Shown here: positions 53,230 to 63,660 of the stretch, in pieces
Numbering within the stretch: the first letter of the stretch is position 1
Layout: the number at the start of each line of letters is the position of its first letter
NCBI GenBank assembly: GCA_905221605.1
Contig: CAJNDS010001247.1
Location: 310,001 to 374,000, forward strand
DNA length: 64,000 bases
Source of the DNA: Symbiodinium natans
Taxonomy: Eukaryota; Sar; Dinophyceae; Suessiales; Symbiodiniaceae
Direction of reading: 5' to 3'
Notes under the pieces: generated by a model
Database searches by the model: none
What the model was told of the DNA's origin: nothing
What the model saw: the letters and a program-made list of their open reading frames with translations, nothing else
Program-made: the position numbers and the translations under genes

Positions 53230-54185
53230 CACCTGCTCTCCTGCAGGGTCGGCGGCTTGAGCCGGAGGCTCTTAAATCCGGCTCCTGCGCCGCTTGTGGT
53301 CCCGGGCGGAGCCCGCGTCGCTCTAAAGCACCAGCTTTACGGGGTCAGCGCCCGCGCCGCCCATCATCGACCCTCGCTTTTCACATCGGGCGCGCACCAG
53401 GCCGAAACATGTTTTTCAAGGTTTCGGGGGTGTACCGGAAGCCCAAAACCAGGGGAGCATCATGAGCATCAGCAGCCCTTGCCCGCGGCCCCAAGGCAGT
53501 AAAAACCGCTGAAATCGCTGGAGGCTTTTCGCGCGCCTCCGATCCCCACCCGTGTTGCCCTTGACCCGCCCCCAAAGTGAGCATCATCCGAACCCATGTC
53601 TGGGGGGGGGGGGGGGTCTGCTGATGCTGCTGATGCGCGGGGGTCCGGGGGCATCATCGAGCCATCGCTTCTCCGGTGGCTTCGTGAGGCCCCCGGCCGT
53701 GGCCCAAAGACGCAGCTGATGCCCATAATGTTCTTTTTTGGGGCGGGTCCCTACAGGAGAAAACCTCGCAAATATCGAGTGCTTTTTGGTTCCGCGTAAG
53801 AACACCCCTAAACTCGCTCATTTTACGTGTGGGAACGGCTTCATGCTCGCGAAACATCGAAAAGCAAGACCCCGAATGCCCTTCAGGGCATTCGCGGTCT
53901 TGCTTTTTGAAACACCTAAATTAGGTGTGTCGTGGGCATGCAAGCCTTCAAGCACATATAATCGGCGTGTTTGGGGGGATGGGCACCTGCTGGCTAGAGC
54001 TGTCGCGTGGCTTGTCGCGGGTATGTCGCGGCCTGTCGCAGGCCTTGTCGTGGACTGCCACTGAAAAACCGATTTTGACAGCAGCACGTGGGCTATTTTG
54101 AAATACTGTATACATGGCTGCAGGCACGCATCAAGGTCGCATCGAGTGCTTTCAAAAAGGCATTGGCAATGAGAACATTCATGGT
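53230..54185. other. GC-rich single-copy island
   Basis: About 950 bp of GC-rich DNA without telomeric units. Several overlapping frames of 67-108 codons run on both strands; none has a recognisable motif and I cannot choose between them. Repeated TGTCGCGG motifs lie at 54000-54050. Confidence 0.5.
53861..53928. other. Strong hairpin followed by a small palindrome
   Basis: AAAGCAAGACCCCGAATGCCC and its complement flank a TTCA loop (53861-53906; 21 bp stem, one mismatch). ACACCTAA-A-TTAGGTGT follows at 53912-53928. Confidence 0.85.
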
Positions 54186-54199
54186 ATTACTTGCTTCAT

Positions 54200-55260
54200 A
54201 ATAAACCCTAAACCCTCAACCCTAAACCCTAAACCCTAAAGCCTTGTTGCGGGGGGGGGTTGTCGCGGACGGGGCCCGTCAGTTGCAAACCTTCGTCGCG
54301 GAAGGCCCCCCTGTGCCTGTTACAAGCCCGGAAAAAAAAACTCACCCCCACATAGGATATGCGGGGGCCCTGAAGCTAGTTAGGGTTTAGGGCTTTGGGA
54401 TTCGCGTTTAGGGCTTAGGGTATGGGTACTGTATAGGAAGCCCTTTAAGGCCCCGCAGTATAGACTACAAAGGCCGCATGGACCCTGTGGGACATTTTCT
54501 GCCGACAACGCTGTGTGCAGTCTGATACGAGTGTGTTCCTTGCGCTGTCATGAGGCTCGCACGACTTCGTGGATTACATGATCCCCAAAACGCCTTCTAC
54601 TTCAGCCGGGTGTGTGAATACCCTGAGCCTGAAACCCTAAACTAATTAGGGTTCATGGAGTTCTCAAGGGCCAGGACATGCCAGAAAGAAATAGAAAAAT
54701 AAACTCTCTTGCCTCTTGTGACACACACACGCACACACGCTGTAAGAGAAAGAACCGACATGGCAATGCATTGCATGGCAGCCACGAGAACTTGAAAAAC
54801 ACAAAAAAAGGCACATAGCTCGCAAACCCTAGATAGGGTGCAGGAGCCGAAGCCGAAAGAAAAAAGCCCTAAGCACGGACACGCCTTCAGTGAGGTGGGA
54901 ATGGTGGATGAGCCAGCCTCACAAGCAAGACGATCGGTTTTCGGAGTTGAGACTGGGCGATGCTAGGTGCCAGAATTCAGGGGTCGGGCGATTATAGGAG
55001 CCTCCCCTCTCCCCCGCCTAGCCCCTGTCCGGCAGCCAAAACAACCCCCGAGCCAACAGCTACTAACTGACAACCCTCACAGCTCACATGGGGCTTTCCT
55101 CACATTCGAGCCCGTTTAAACCCTAAGCCCTCATAAACCTTAGGGACTCTGACCCGCACGTTAGGCCCACAGGCGTAAGTCTAGAATCACAGAACCCCAA
55201 ACCAGCACGCTTAACCCTAAAAGGGCATAGTGCAAATATTGCCTTAAGAGGAACCATCGC
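54200..55260. other. Mostly single-copy stretch
   Basis: A short CCCTAAA tract at 54205-54240, a family G remnant at about 54430-54490 and (AC)n at 54720-54740. A plus-strand frame from 54551 (MRLARLRGLHDPQNAFYF) ends at a stop near 54648 and might be a short fragment, but nothing supports it further. Confidence 0.45.
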
Positions 55261-55261
55261 T

Positions 55262-55358
55262 TGGGATGCCCCCCCTTATACTACCAGTCCTTGATAGGGA
55301 TTATAGTACCCCATAACTCCTAATACTCAGGACTGTTAGTATAAGGGGAAATATCCCA
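55262..55358. mobile_element. MITE-like element, family B
   Basis: TTGGGATGCCCCCC … CCAGTCCTTGATAGGGATTATAGTACC and GGACTGTTAGTATAAGGGGAAATATCCCAA. Confidence 0.82.
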
Positions 55359-55481
55359 ATTCATACTACCCTAATAGGAAGCATAGTAGTATAGGGTATG
55401 TGACCCCAAGTTTAGGGTTAATCCCTATGTAACCATCGATTGCCCTCTGCACTCCTGAACAACACCACCAAAAATCTTGCC

Positions 55482-55670
55482 CTAACCCTAAACCCTAAAC
55501 CCTAAACCCTAAACCCTAAACCCTAAACCCTAAACCCTAAACCCTAAACCCTAAACCCTAAACCCTAAACCCTAAACCCTAAACCCTAAACCCTAAACCC
55601 TAAACCCTAAACCCTAAACCCTAAACCCTAAACCCTAAACCCTAAACCCTAAACCCTAAACCCTAAACAC
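55482..55670 (-). repeat. Longest CCCTAAA array
   Basis: About 26 nearly perfect heptamers, the longest uninterrupted telomeric array in the window. Confidence 0.97.
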
Positions 55671-55686
55671 AACACTCTAAACTTAC

Positions 55687-55737
55687 CCCAGCCAGGAGTC
55701 GAAGCGCCACGGATGTCAAGTCACCCTCTGAGGTGTC
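55687..55737 (-). CDS. Candidate exon with consensus GTAAGT donor
   Basis: Encodes DTSEGDLTSVALRLLAG after CTGGAG, followed by a perfect GTAAGT donor. Product unknown. It lies immediately right of the longest telomeric array in the window. Confidence 0.42.
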
Positions 55738-56099
55738 CTCCAGAGAAGGACGCGAAACACGAGGTTCAAGGTGTATGTGGGGTTTAGGGTTTAGGGTTTG
55801 GCTTATAGGGCTTAAACCCTGAACCCCATAAACCCAAAAGCCTAGGGCTTAAAGGGTCTGGCGTTGAGTATTGGAACCCTAAACCGTAAACCCTAAACCC
55901 TAAACCCTAAACCCTAAACCCTAAACCCTAAACCCTACCCCAAGGCTCCTTTGTAGTTCCTTTTCGGGGCTCCGGAGGAGCGTCCAGGAATTTCTGGTCA
56001 GACCATTTTTTTGGGCATAGAATTTGGGGCATTTTGGGGTGCTATACGTGAACAGCTGTCTCACAATGAGAAGCACGAATAGAGGGGCAAAGAGCCCAC

Positions 56100-56215
56100 A
56101 ACACATCTATATCCCACCTAAACCTCTCGAAAACTTGAAGTCAATCCCACAACACATCTATAACCACCTAAACCTCGTGAAGCCCTGGAATCAATCCCAC
56201 AACACATCTTTAACC
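56100..56215. repeat. Tandem CAATCCCACAACACATCTATA units
   Basis: ACAACACATCTAT recurs at 56098, 56149 and 56200, a period of about 51 bp. Confidence 0.8.
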
Positions 56216-56439
56216 CGAGGTATCCCTTCCCCCCACCCCCCCCCGCTGTGGTGTGGTTGCGGGGTTGGGTTGGGGTCAGGGGTATAAGGGTTTAAGGTCT
56301 AGGGGGTTTGGGTTTCAGGGTTTAGGATCTCCACGCCCGCCTCCCCCCCCCCCCCCCCCCCCGTCCATCCTGTGGTTGCGGGGCTAGCGTTCAGGGTTGA
56401 AGATCTAAGGTTTAGGGTTTAAGATTTTGGGTTCGGGTT

Positions 56440-57890
56440 TAAGGTTTAGGGTTTGTGGTTCTGTGGTTCAGGGAAGGGGGCTTTAAGGTTGACGGGAGGG
56501 GGGATGGGGCACTCGGCGAACCGAGAACCCAGATCATATAATAGCTGTGCATACATAATATGTAGAATATATATATATACATACATACATACATACAGAA
56601 TTGTAGTTGTCTTTCTACCTCTATCTATATTCATCTATACTTAGACCTTTTGCCTGTATAGCATATTTACATTCTTGCAATGCTGTGATATGTCTCAGCT
56701 CAGATTCTGGATGTTCGTGCCCCAGTGTAAGGTTGTTGTTTTTTCTTGTGTCAGTTGCTTTTTGTATACACGAACCTTCCAGGACATGTTGCCCCGGGGG
56801 CCCCAAAAAATCTTGTGAATGATTGTGCGTTCTTGCGCGTTTTGTTGGTCTTCTTGCGCATTGTTTTGGTTTTCCGTTGCGTTCTTGCGCAGCGCTTTTT
56901 TGCAGCAACATACCATGTTCAGTCCGGCAGTAGCCACAAGAAATTTCCCGTGTTATGTATTTCTCTGAAGTGCTCCATAGGGTCTATTTGGTTTAGGGTT
57001 TAGGCTTTAGTGCTTCTAGACAAAGGAAACACATTCCTGAAGCCGATCTAGAACACATTTCTAGAAACCTGGAGTTCGTGCATCTAGTAGCATAGCTGAT
57101 CTAAAAAACCGGCAACACCAAAGCACAAGGCCACCGTAAGACCCCCCCCCCTCACACCCCCAAATGAGTCTGCAAACAACTTAATGTATATTTATTTACT
57201 ATATATTATATATCAACATTGTACATATTGGTACATGCCCACAAAGAACGAAATAATAAATAGATACATATGCATATATATATGTGTGTATGTATATATA
57301 TGTATTACTATACATGATTGTGTGAATATTTCTATACATGAAGGTATAGTGTGTGTGTATATATATATATATACACATACGTGTGCATATATATATATAT
57401 ATATTATGGTTCATGTGCATGTGTGTGTATATGCAAATACATACACACGGAGGGATCACGATGCGGCTTTTCGGAATTTTGTATATGACAATTCAAGTAC
57501 AGTAAGACAACACAGGCCTTCGTGTGGTTTATAGAAGCGATCTATATCCCAGATCCGAAGGCATGGATGTGTTCCTCTGCGGTTGTTGATGGCATGTCTA
57601 CGATTAGGGGTATGTCAATGTACATGCATACATCATAGGGCCCATTGCTATCAGTGTTCGGTTGCCAGAGCCATACATACTACCTTATCATGCCCATACA
57701 GTGCACACATCCCTGCGACCAAAAAAAGCAAGTGCACAAGAAAACCCGCAAAAAATAGGCCAGACCAAAAATAACAAGTCAGACCAAAAAACAGGAAACG
57801 AACAGAAAGGAACACCATGCAAGCCTATGGGTAAACCCTATCCATCGTTCTTGTTGCTTAACCCGTAGCAGTCGGTCGGTCTGAGCACAA
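56440..57890. other. Telomere-poor stretch with AT microsatellites
   Basis: AT-rich, with (AT)n and (CATA)n at 56565-56600 and 57265-57435. The short frames on either strand are low complexity or unrecognised. No exon found. Confidence 0.5.
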
Positions 57891-57949
57891 CTCAAGGAGA
57901 GCGGAGGCCCCAAACCCTAAACCCTAAACCCTAAGCCCTAAACCCTAAA

Positions 57950-58206
57950 CCCTAACCCCTAAACCGAAAACCGTAACCGAGCTTGGGTTGAGCTGCACTT
58001 CTGTGGCACTGCTGTCGCCGCCATTGGCAGCACCACAGATCCATCAGCCCGGATAGCAGCAAAAGCCGCAGAATTAGCTTGCACCTGCTGCGCGTTCTTA
58101 AGCTGACCTTGCACAGCCTTGCTGTCGCCGCCATAGGCAGCACGGCCCCAAGTCACCACAGATCCATCACCCCTCGCAGCAAAGGCCGCATCAGAAGCTC
58201 GACCTG
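57950..58206 (-). pseudogene. Decayed 3' tail of the RCC1-like gene
   Basis: Beyond the stop at 58207 the sequence still aligns to repeat units. One base is missing just after the TAG, three more in the IRAD codons, and about 13 bases are missing at the next VVTWG, so the repeat continues through three frames before fading into telomeric repeats near 57.95 kb. Confidence 0.75.
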
Positions 58207-59847
58207 CTACGTGTCCTTCAGATGATCTTGTACGGCACTGCTGTCGCCTCCATATGCAGCGTGGCCCCAGGTCACCACAGATCCGTCATCACGGTCGGCA
58301 GCAAACGCCGCACCAGTAGCTTGCACGTGCTGCACGTTCTTGAGCTGCTCTTGTACGGCACTGCTAGCCCTGACAGAAGCTTGCACCTGCTGCACGGTCA
58401 CGTTCTTCAGCTGATGTTGTACAGCTCTGCTGTCACCGCCACAGCCAGGACAGCCCCATGTCACCACAGATCCATCAGCCCGGACCGCAGCAAACGCAGA
58501 AGATGAAGCTTGCACGTGCTGCACGTTCTTCAGCTGATCTTGTACGGCACTGCTGTCGCCGCCATAGCCGTCATAACCCCAGGTCACCACAGATCCATCA
58601 GCCCGGATGGCAGCAAACGCATACGCAGAAGCTTGCAGCTGCTGCACGTTCTTCAGCTGATCTTGTACAGCACCGCTGTCGCCGCCACGGGCAGCATTGC
58701 CCCAAGTCACCACAGATCCATCAGCCAGGATGGCAGCACACGCCTGCTCAGAAGCTTGCACCTGCTGCACGTTCTTCAGCTGATCTTGTACAGCACTGCT
58801 GTCGCCGCCACGGGCAGCATTGCCCCAAGTCACCACAGATCCATCAGCCAGGATGGCAGCAAACGCCTCATGAGAAGATTGCACCTGAGGCACGTTCTTG
58901 AGCTGCTCTTGTACGGCACGGCTATCGCCGCCGCAAACAGCATTGCCCCAGGTCACCACAGATCCATCAGCCCGGATGGCCGCAAAAGCCGCAGAAGTAG
59001 CTTGCACCTGCTGCACGTTCTTCAGCTGATCTTGTACAGCACTGCTGTCGCCGCCATGGGCAGCATTGCCCCAAGTCACAACAGATCCATCAGCCCGGAT
59101 GGCAGCAAACGCATACGCAGAAGCTTGCACCTGCTGCACGTTCTTCAGCTGATCTTGTACAGCACCGCTGTCGCCGCCACGGGCAGCATTGCCCCAAGTC
59201 ACCACAGATCCATCAGCCCGGATGGCAGCAAACGCATACGCAGAAGCTTGCACCTGCCGCACGTGCTTGAGCTGATCTTGTACAGCACCGCTGTCGCCGC
59301 CACGGGCAGCATTGCCCCAAGTCACCACAGATCCATCAGCCAGGATTGCAGCAAACGCCTGCTCAGAAGCTTGCACCTGCTGCACGTTCTTGAGCTGCTC
59401 TTGTACGGCAGTGCTATCGCCGCCGCAAACAGCATCGCCCCAGGTCACCACAGATCCATCAGCCCGGATCGCAGCAAACGCCTCATCAGAAGCTTGCAGC
59501 TGCTGCACGTTCTTCAGCTGATCTTGAACGGCACTGCTGTCGCCGCCAAAGTTGCTATAGCCCCAGGTCACCACACATCCGTCACCCAGGAGAGCAGCAA
59601 AGGCAATTCCTTTCCGACGGGACGCAAGGCAAACCTGTCCGACATGCAATGTCAGCAAGTCATTGTCTTGTAAATGCGCTCGCTTGACTGTACCTCCGGT
59701 CAGCATATCTCCCAAAGTTGTCAGCAGCCTTCCCTTGCCAACTCTTAGAGCGCCCTGGGCCCTTTGGCACAAGCTGGTGACAGACTCTTCTGGCTCCGTT
59801 GCCAGAGTCACGCTCGCGCCACTCAGGAGGTGCACATGGAGGTTCAT
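58207..59847 (-). CDS. Ubiquitin-like head fused to RCC1-like repeats (copy 2, 3' end decayed)
   Basis: A 546-residue frame with the same layout as the gene at 5.9-7.3 kb: a ubiquitin-like head of about 78 residues (LHVHLLSGASVTL at the start) and eleven VVTWG repeats of about 41 residues. Several repeats are nearly identical at the nucleotide level (those with NAARGGDS), which suggests recent duplication or conversion. Near residue 490 one repeat is deleted internally. The open frame stops at 58207 in a CAG-to-TAG change where other repeats read QQVQAS. The next repeat continues beyond it in a shifted frame (57.96-58.16 kb), so the stop looks secondary. Single exon. Role probably protein binding; no catalytic domain seen. 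Confidence 0.85.
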   Translation of the reverse strand: MNLHVHLLSGASVTLATEPEESVTSLCQRAQGALRVGKGRLLTTLGDMLTGGTVKRAHLQDNDLLTLHVGQVCLASRRKGIAFAALLGDGCVVTWGYSNFGGDSSAVQDQLKNVQQLQASDEAFAAIRADGSVVTWGDAVCGGDSTAVQEQLKNVQQVQASEQAFAAILADGSVVTWGNAARGGDSGAVQDQLKHVRQVQASAYAFAAIRADGSVVTWGNAARGGDSGAVQDQLKNVQQVQASAYAFAAIRADGSVVTWGNAAHGGDSSAVQDQLKNVQQVQATSAAFAAIRADGSVVTWGNAVCGGDSRAVQEQLKNVPQVQSSHEAFAAILADGSVVTWGNAARGGDSSAVQDQLKNVQQVQASEQACAAILADGSVVTWGNAARGGDSGAVQDQLKNVQQLQASAYAFAAIRADGSVVTWGYDGYGGDSSAVQDQLKNVQHVQASSSAFAAVRADGSVVTWGCPGCGGDSRAVQHQLKNVTVQQVQASVRASSAVQEQLKNVQHVQATGAAFAADRDDGSVVTWGHAAYGGDSSAVQDHLKDT

Positions 59848-60005
59848 GGGTAACCAACCCTATGAACCCTAAACCCTAAACCCTAAACACTGACATAGGG
59901 GCAACTTCACTTGTAGGTAGCACGATTCACCTAAGCCCTCGGCACTAGAGTCTGTCATGAGGACCTATAGGCAACCCTAAACCCTAAACCCTAAACCCTA
60001 AACCC

Positions 60006-60076
60006 TAAAGCCTAAAGCCTAAAGCCTAAAGCCTAAAGCCTAAAGCCTAAAGCCTAAAGCCTAAAGCCTAAAGCCT
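60006..60076 (-). repeat. GCCTAAA variant array
   Basis: Ten perfect AAAGCCT heptamers directly following CCCTAAA units; the same homogenised variant as at 31456. Confidence 0.96.
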
Positions 60077-60179
60077 GTAGGGTGTATAAGGCTTACAGGG
60101 CGCCTGTTGGTTCATGCCTCGACAGAAACCGGAGGGTCTTTGACTCTTGGACTGCACGGAAAAGAACCCTGCAGCTGAC

Positions 60180-60350
60180 AAACATCGGTTTAGGGTTAGG
60201 GTTTAGGGCTTAGGGTTTAGGGTTTACGGCTGACAAATATATATCGGCTTAGGTTTAGGGTTTAGGGTTTAGGGCTGACAAATATCGGCTTAGGTTTAGG
60301 GTTTGGGGCTGACTTAGGTTTAGGGTTTTTTAGGGTTCAGGGTTTAGGGT
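60180..60350 (+). repeat. Triplicated GCTGACAAATAT plus TTTAGGG segment
   Basis: GCTGACAAA(C/T)AT followed by (C)GG(C)TTAGG(G)TTTAGGG occurs at about 60174, 60229 and 60275, with a shortened fourth at 60308. Confidence 0.8.
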
Positions 60351-60749
60351 TTCGGGTTTGGGGGTTTCGCGTTCTGTTTGCCGATGCCATTTTTTCAGCC
60401 CTAAGCTGTAAAACCTTAAGCCCACGCCCGATTCAAGATCTATGTGGGTTACAAACGCGTGTACGAGCGTGCATCTGCCTCATGTGCTTCAGAATCCTGT
60501 TCACATGATTGAGTTCTTTTGTTTAAACACGTTTACGCCCTAGTTCCAAACCCATCTTACACTATACATCCGTATATACCCATGAACCCTAAACCCTAAA
60601 CCCTAAACCCCATATCCCTAAAACCTTCAACATAGCACCTTGGAGCGCTAAAGACCTTCAAATTCCACCCCGTGCTGGGAGGTTCACAGATGTATAAGTA
60701 GGGCAACTTTGACAATGTTTATCCCCCACCTTATAGCGTGTGTGTATAC

Positions 60750-60815
60750 ATCTACATCTACACGGCTATACATATGTGTATACACATATGTACATATATA
60801 TATATATATAGTGTA
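60750..60815. repeat. (AT)n cluster
   Basis: ATACATATGTGTATACACATATG and (AT)n. Confidence 0.85.
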
Positions 60816-61084
60816 TCTACTTGTGTGCCCTGAACAGGAGTAGGATTCTGTCATTATCAGGACCCAACAAGGTACCCCGAATATCGTCAACCCCCCATAT
60901 ATCATAACAGAGCCCCAAACCCTAAACCCTAATCCCTAAACCCTAAACCCCTAAACCCTAAACATCTACTTCTGCCCCTATTCTTAAAGTACCGTGAGCC
61001 CTCCAGCAGAGGGGGGAGGCCTCGAGAATTGGCCGGGCCCACAGGCTGCCAAACGAAAACACACCCATCACCGATAATGGAGGG

Positions 61085-61155
61085 TTTGGGGTTTAGGGTT
61101 TAGGGTTTAGGGTTTAGGGTTTAGGGTTTAGGGTTTAGGGTTTAGGGTTTAGGTT
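61085..61155 (+). repeat. TTTAGGG array
   Basis: Ten units. Confidence 0.95.
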
Positions 61156-61337
61156 TGGGTTCAGCTCCTTATCCCAGCAGAACCTTCAGTGCTGGGGTGT
61201 AGGTTTCTAGGGTTTAGAGTAGTATACCCTGCCACTCCATATTCCTAACACAACCCTAAACCCTAAACCCTAAACCCTAAACCCTAAACCCTAAACCCTA
61301 CTTAGGGGCTGATTATAATGAAGGCCATGCCGCGCGC

Positions 61338-61395
61338 CTCTCGCACCGCCTTTGCCAGCACACCCAGCCCGCGGAAGATGGCGTCTCGACCATAC
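61338..61395 (-). CDS. Candidate exon C of an unrecognised gene
   Basis: One base, then YGRDAIFRGLGVLAKAVRE, acceptor TGCAG, donor GCGCGC. Joined with the islands at 61.86 and 62.66 kb it gives one continuous frame. I do not recognise the family. Confidence 0.48.
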
Positions 61396-61419
61396 CTGCA
61401 TGTGGGCTCAGCATGCGGA

Positions 61420-61613
61420 AGGGTTTAGGGTTTAGGGTTTAGAGTTTAGGGTTTGGGGGTTGCGGTTTAGGGTTTAGGGTTTAGGGTTTAGGGTTTAGGG
61501 TTTAGGGTTTAGGGTTTGGGGTTTGGGGTTTGGGGTTTGGGGTTTGGGGTTTCGGGTTTGGGGTTTGGGGTTTGGGGTTTGGGGTTTGGGGTTTGGGGTT
61601 TGGGGTTTAGGGT
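61420..61613 (+). repeat. TTTAGGG array changing to TTTGGGG
   Basis: TTTAGGG units to about 61515, then about 13 TTTGGGG units; flanks candidate exon C at 61338. Confidence 0.96.
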
Positions 61614-61846
61614 AAGACCCTAAACCGCAAGGCCGTGCACTAAGGGTCGAGGTGCCGTACACGCTTGGTGCCTAAAACTACTGTATACTTTCTAAGTAAA
61701 TGGATCCTTAGGGTTGAACTCTAAACCCTAAACCCCTGACATGCGCTCCTAAACCCTTACGTCCCTAAGCCCTAAGCCCGAAGCCCTGAACCATAAACCC
61801 TAAACCCTCCGGCCCTCTCAACTCAAATCTTCATCCACCGGGCCTC

Positions 61847-61875
61847 TGCCGGTAGATCTCGGTGCCTGCGCCATC
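61847..61875 (-). CDS. Candidate exon B of an unrecognised gene
   Basis: Encodes DGAGTEIYR plus two bases, acceptor CCAAG, donor GAGGCC (GA type). Its split codon is completed by the exon at 61395. Confidence 0.42.
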
Positions 61876-62330
61876 CTTGGTTTGGCGACTGCAGGTCCCT
61901 CCGAAACGTGGGGTTTAGGGTCTAGGGTTTAGGGTTTAGGGTTAGGGTTTTGGGTTGGGGTTTGGCGTTTAAAGGGTCATGATAGGGTTTACAGGATGTA
62001 CAGCCTTTATCGTAGGGCTTTTCGGATTTATGGGAGAGAGCTTCTTGCTAGACTCTCCGCCCGCTACCCTGGGTTCCCACGTCATGGGTGCTTGGGCTCT
62101 CTTTCGGAGGGTTGAGGGCTCAGGGTTTGGGGCATTTAGGGTTTGGGGCTTCGGGTTTAGGGTTGGAGGTAGCTGAGTGCAAAAGTTGAGTAATTACGAT
62201 CCGGGACAGCAAAAACCTAAACCCTGAATGAAGTCTCCCAAGGGCCTACCAAGCGTCATCCTTCTCAAAGGCGTCATCGAATTCGCCAGAAAACCTTGGC
62301 GCCCCTCAGCGTCCCTCAGCCCACACTCCC

Positions 62331-62358
62331 CCGCCCCCCCCCCCCCCCCCCCCCCCCC
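62331..62358. repeat. Poly-C run
   Basis: Twenty-five C. Confidence 0.9.
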
Positions 62359-62645
62359 GAAACAAAATGAGAATCAAAAATGACAAAACGAAGCCCTGGC
62401 ACCCTTAGTCTTAAAGCATCTTAGATGTTGGGCACACTTGAGCGCTATGCAACGCGTGTGCCAATTTGAGGCTCGTCAGTCGCTTCATTCCCGAATTTAG
62501 ACGGAGTGGCTTTATTTGGCGGTTTCCGAAATTAGGGGTATATACCTTATTGGGGGTCCTTGTTATATGGGAATCCTATTACTTGGGGGTCTGGGTTTGG
62601 GGCCTCTGGGGTCAGGAGGTTGTAATTGCGAGCCGATGCCAGATC

Positions 62646-62684
62646 CTTCCGGGCGAACTGAGTCTTGGCGTTGGGGATCACGTG
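62646..62684 (-). CDS. Candidate exon A of an unrecognised gene
   Basis: Encodes HVIPNAKTQFARK after CCTAG; donor read as GATCTG because the next island starts with the matching Asp after AAG. Phase 0. Confidence 0.42.
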
Positions 62685-62739
62685 CTAGGATTTAGGGTTA
62701 GGGTTTAGGGTTTATTCCTTGCTTCCTCGTATGTGGCTA

Positions 62740-62875
62740 AGGGTAGCTACATAGTCCCCGAGTGTTGGCCTGTAAAAGGGTACCCCTAATATACCCTATA
62801 CAAATTAAGGGCCCATACACCAGAACCCTTGCTAGGAGGTTGGGGACGATATTGGGGGAACATGTAACTACCCCG
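62740..62875. mobile_element. Inverted-repeat element, family E
   Basis: GGGTAGCTACATAGTCCC at the left and GGGGGAACATGTAACTACCCC at the right; AATATACCCTATACAAATTAAGGG in the centre, as at 28.6 kb. Confidence 0.78.
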
Positions 62876-62879
62876 AGAA

Positions 62880-63180
62880 TGTGAAGCTTCCTATCAGACC
62901 CCCCCCAAAAAAAAAAAACTTAAAAACCCTAAGCCCCAAACCCCAAACCCCAAACCCTAAACCAACCCTGAAACCCTAAACCCCAAACCCTAAACCGAAT
63001 GTGAAGGTACGGAGGCACCCTACAGGGTGTCAAGGCATTCGGGTAGAAGGCCATTAAACCCTAAACCACAAACCCCAAACCCTAAACCCTAAACCCCAAA
63101 CCCGAGACCCTAACCCCCAAACCCTAAACCCGAAACCCTGAACCCCAAACCCTAAACCCTAAACCGAGAATGGTAGAAGC
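62880..63180 (-). repeat. CCCTAAA / CCCCAAA mixed tracts
   Basis: Two mixed tracts separated by about 60 bp, each closing with AAACCGA(G)AATG-x-x-A. Confidence 0.85.
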
Positions 63181-63359
63181 ATGTTTCCGCTACGACCCGA
63201 GGCGAGCCCCAGGCGAGATCTTCGTTACTAGAATAGAGGGGCCTGAGTAATTAGAATAGGGTTTATGGTTTAGGGTTTAGGGTTTAGGGTATATAAAGGG
63301 GCCCCAGCGAATATCCGCCGAGGCCTCGGGCCGGAGGTGTATAGGTTGTCAGAACAGGC

Positions 63360-63660
63360 ACCCCCCCTTTTTCGGACCCCTTTTTTTGGCCTCAAATGGG
63401 TACCCCCTGGGAAACCGGGGTCTGCAAGCGGACGGTTCGCCAGGACCAGAGGCAGTTGAAGCTCCTCTCAGCAGGGCCCTCCCCGCCGTTGTTCACCCCC
63501 CCCCCCCACCCCCCCCTCCCCCCACCCCCCCCCCACCCCCCCCCCACCCCCCACTTCAAGGCTATGCTGCACGTGCGTGCCAAGAAAAACCCCCCCACCC
63601 CACCTCCCCCCACCCCACCTCCCCCCACCCCACCTCCCCCCTCCCCCCCACCCTGCCGAA
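63360..63660. repeat. C-rich low-complexity stretch
   Basis: C runs broken by single A or T (63487-63555) and four CCCCACCCCACCTCC units (63590-63645). The preceding 63400-63480 is open on both strands, but I cannot support a gene. Confidence 0.75.
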
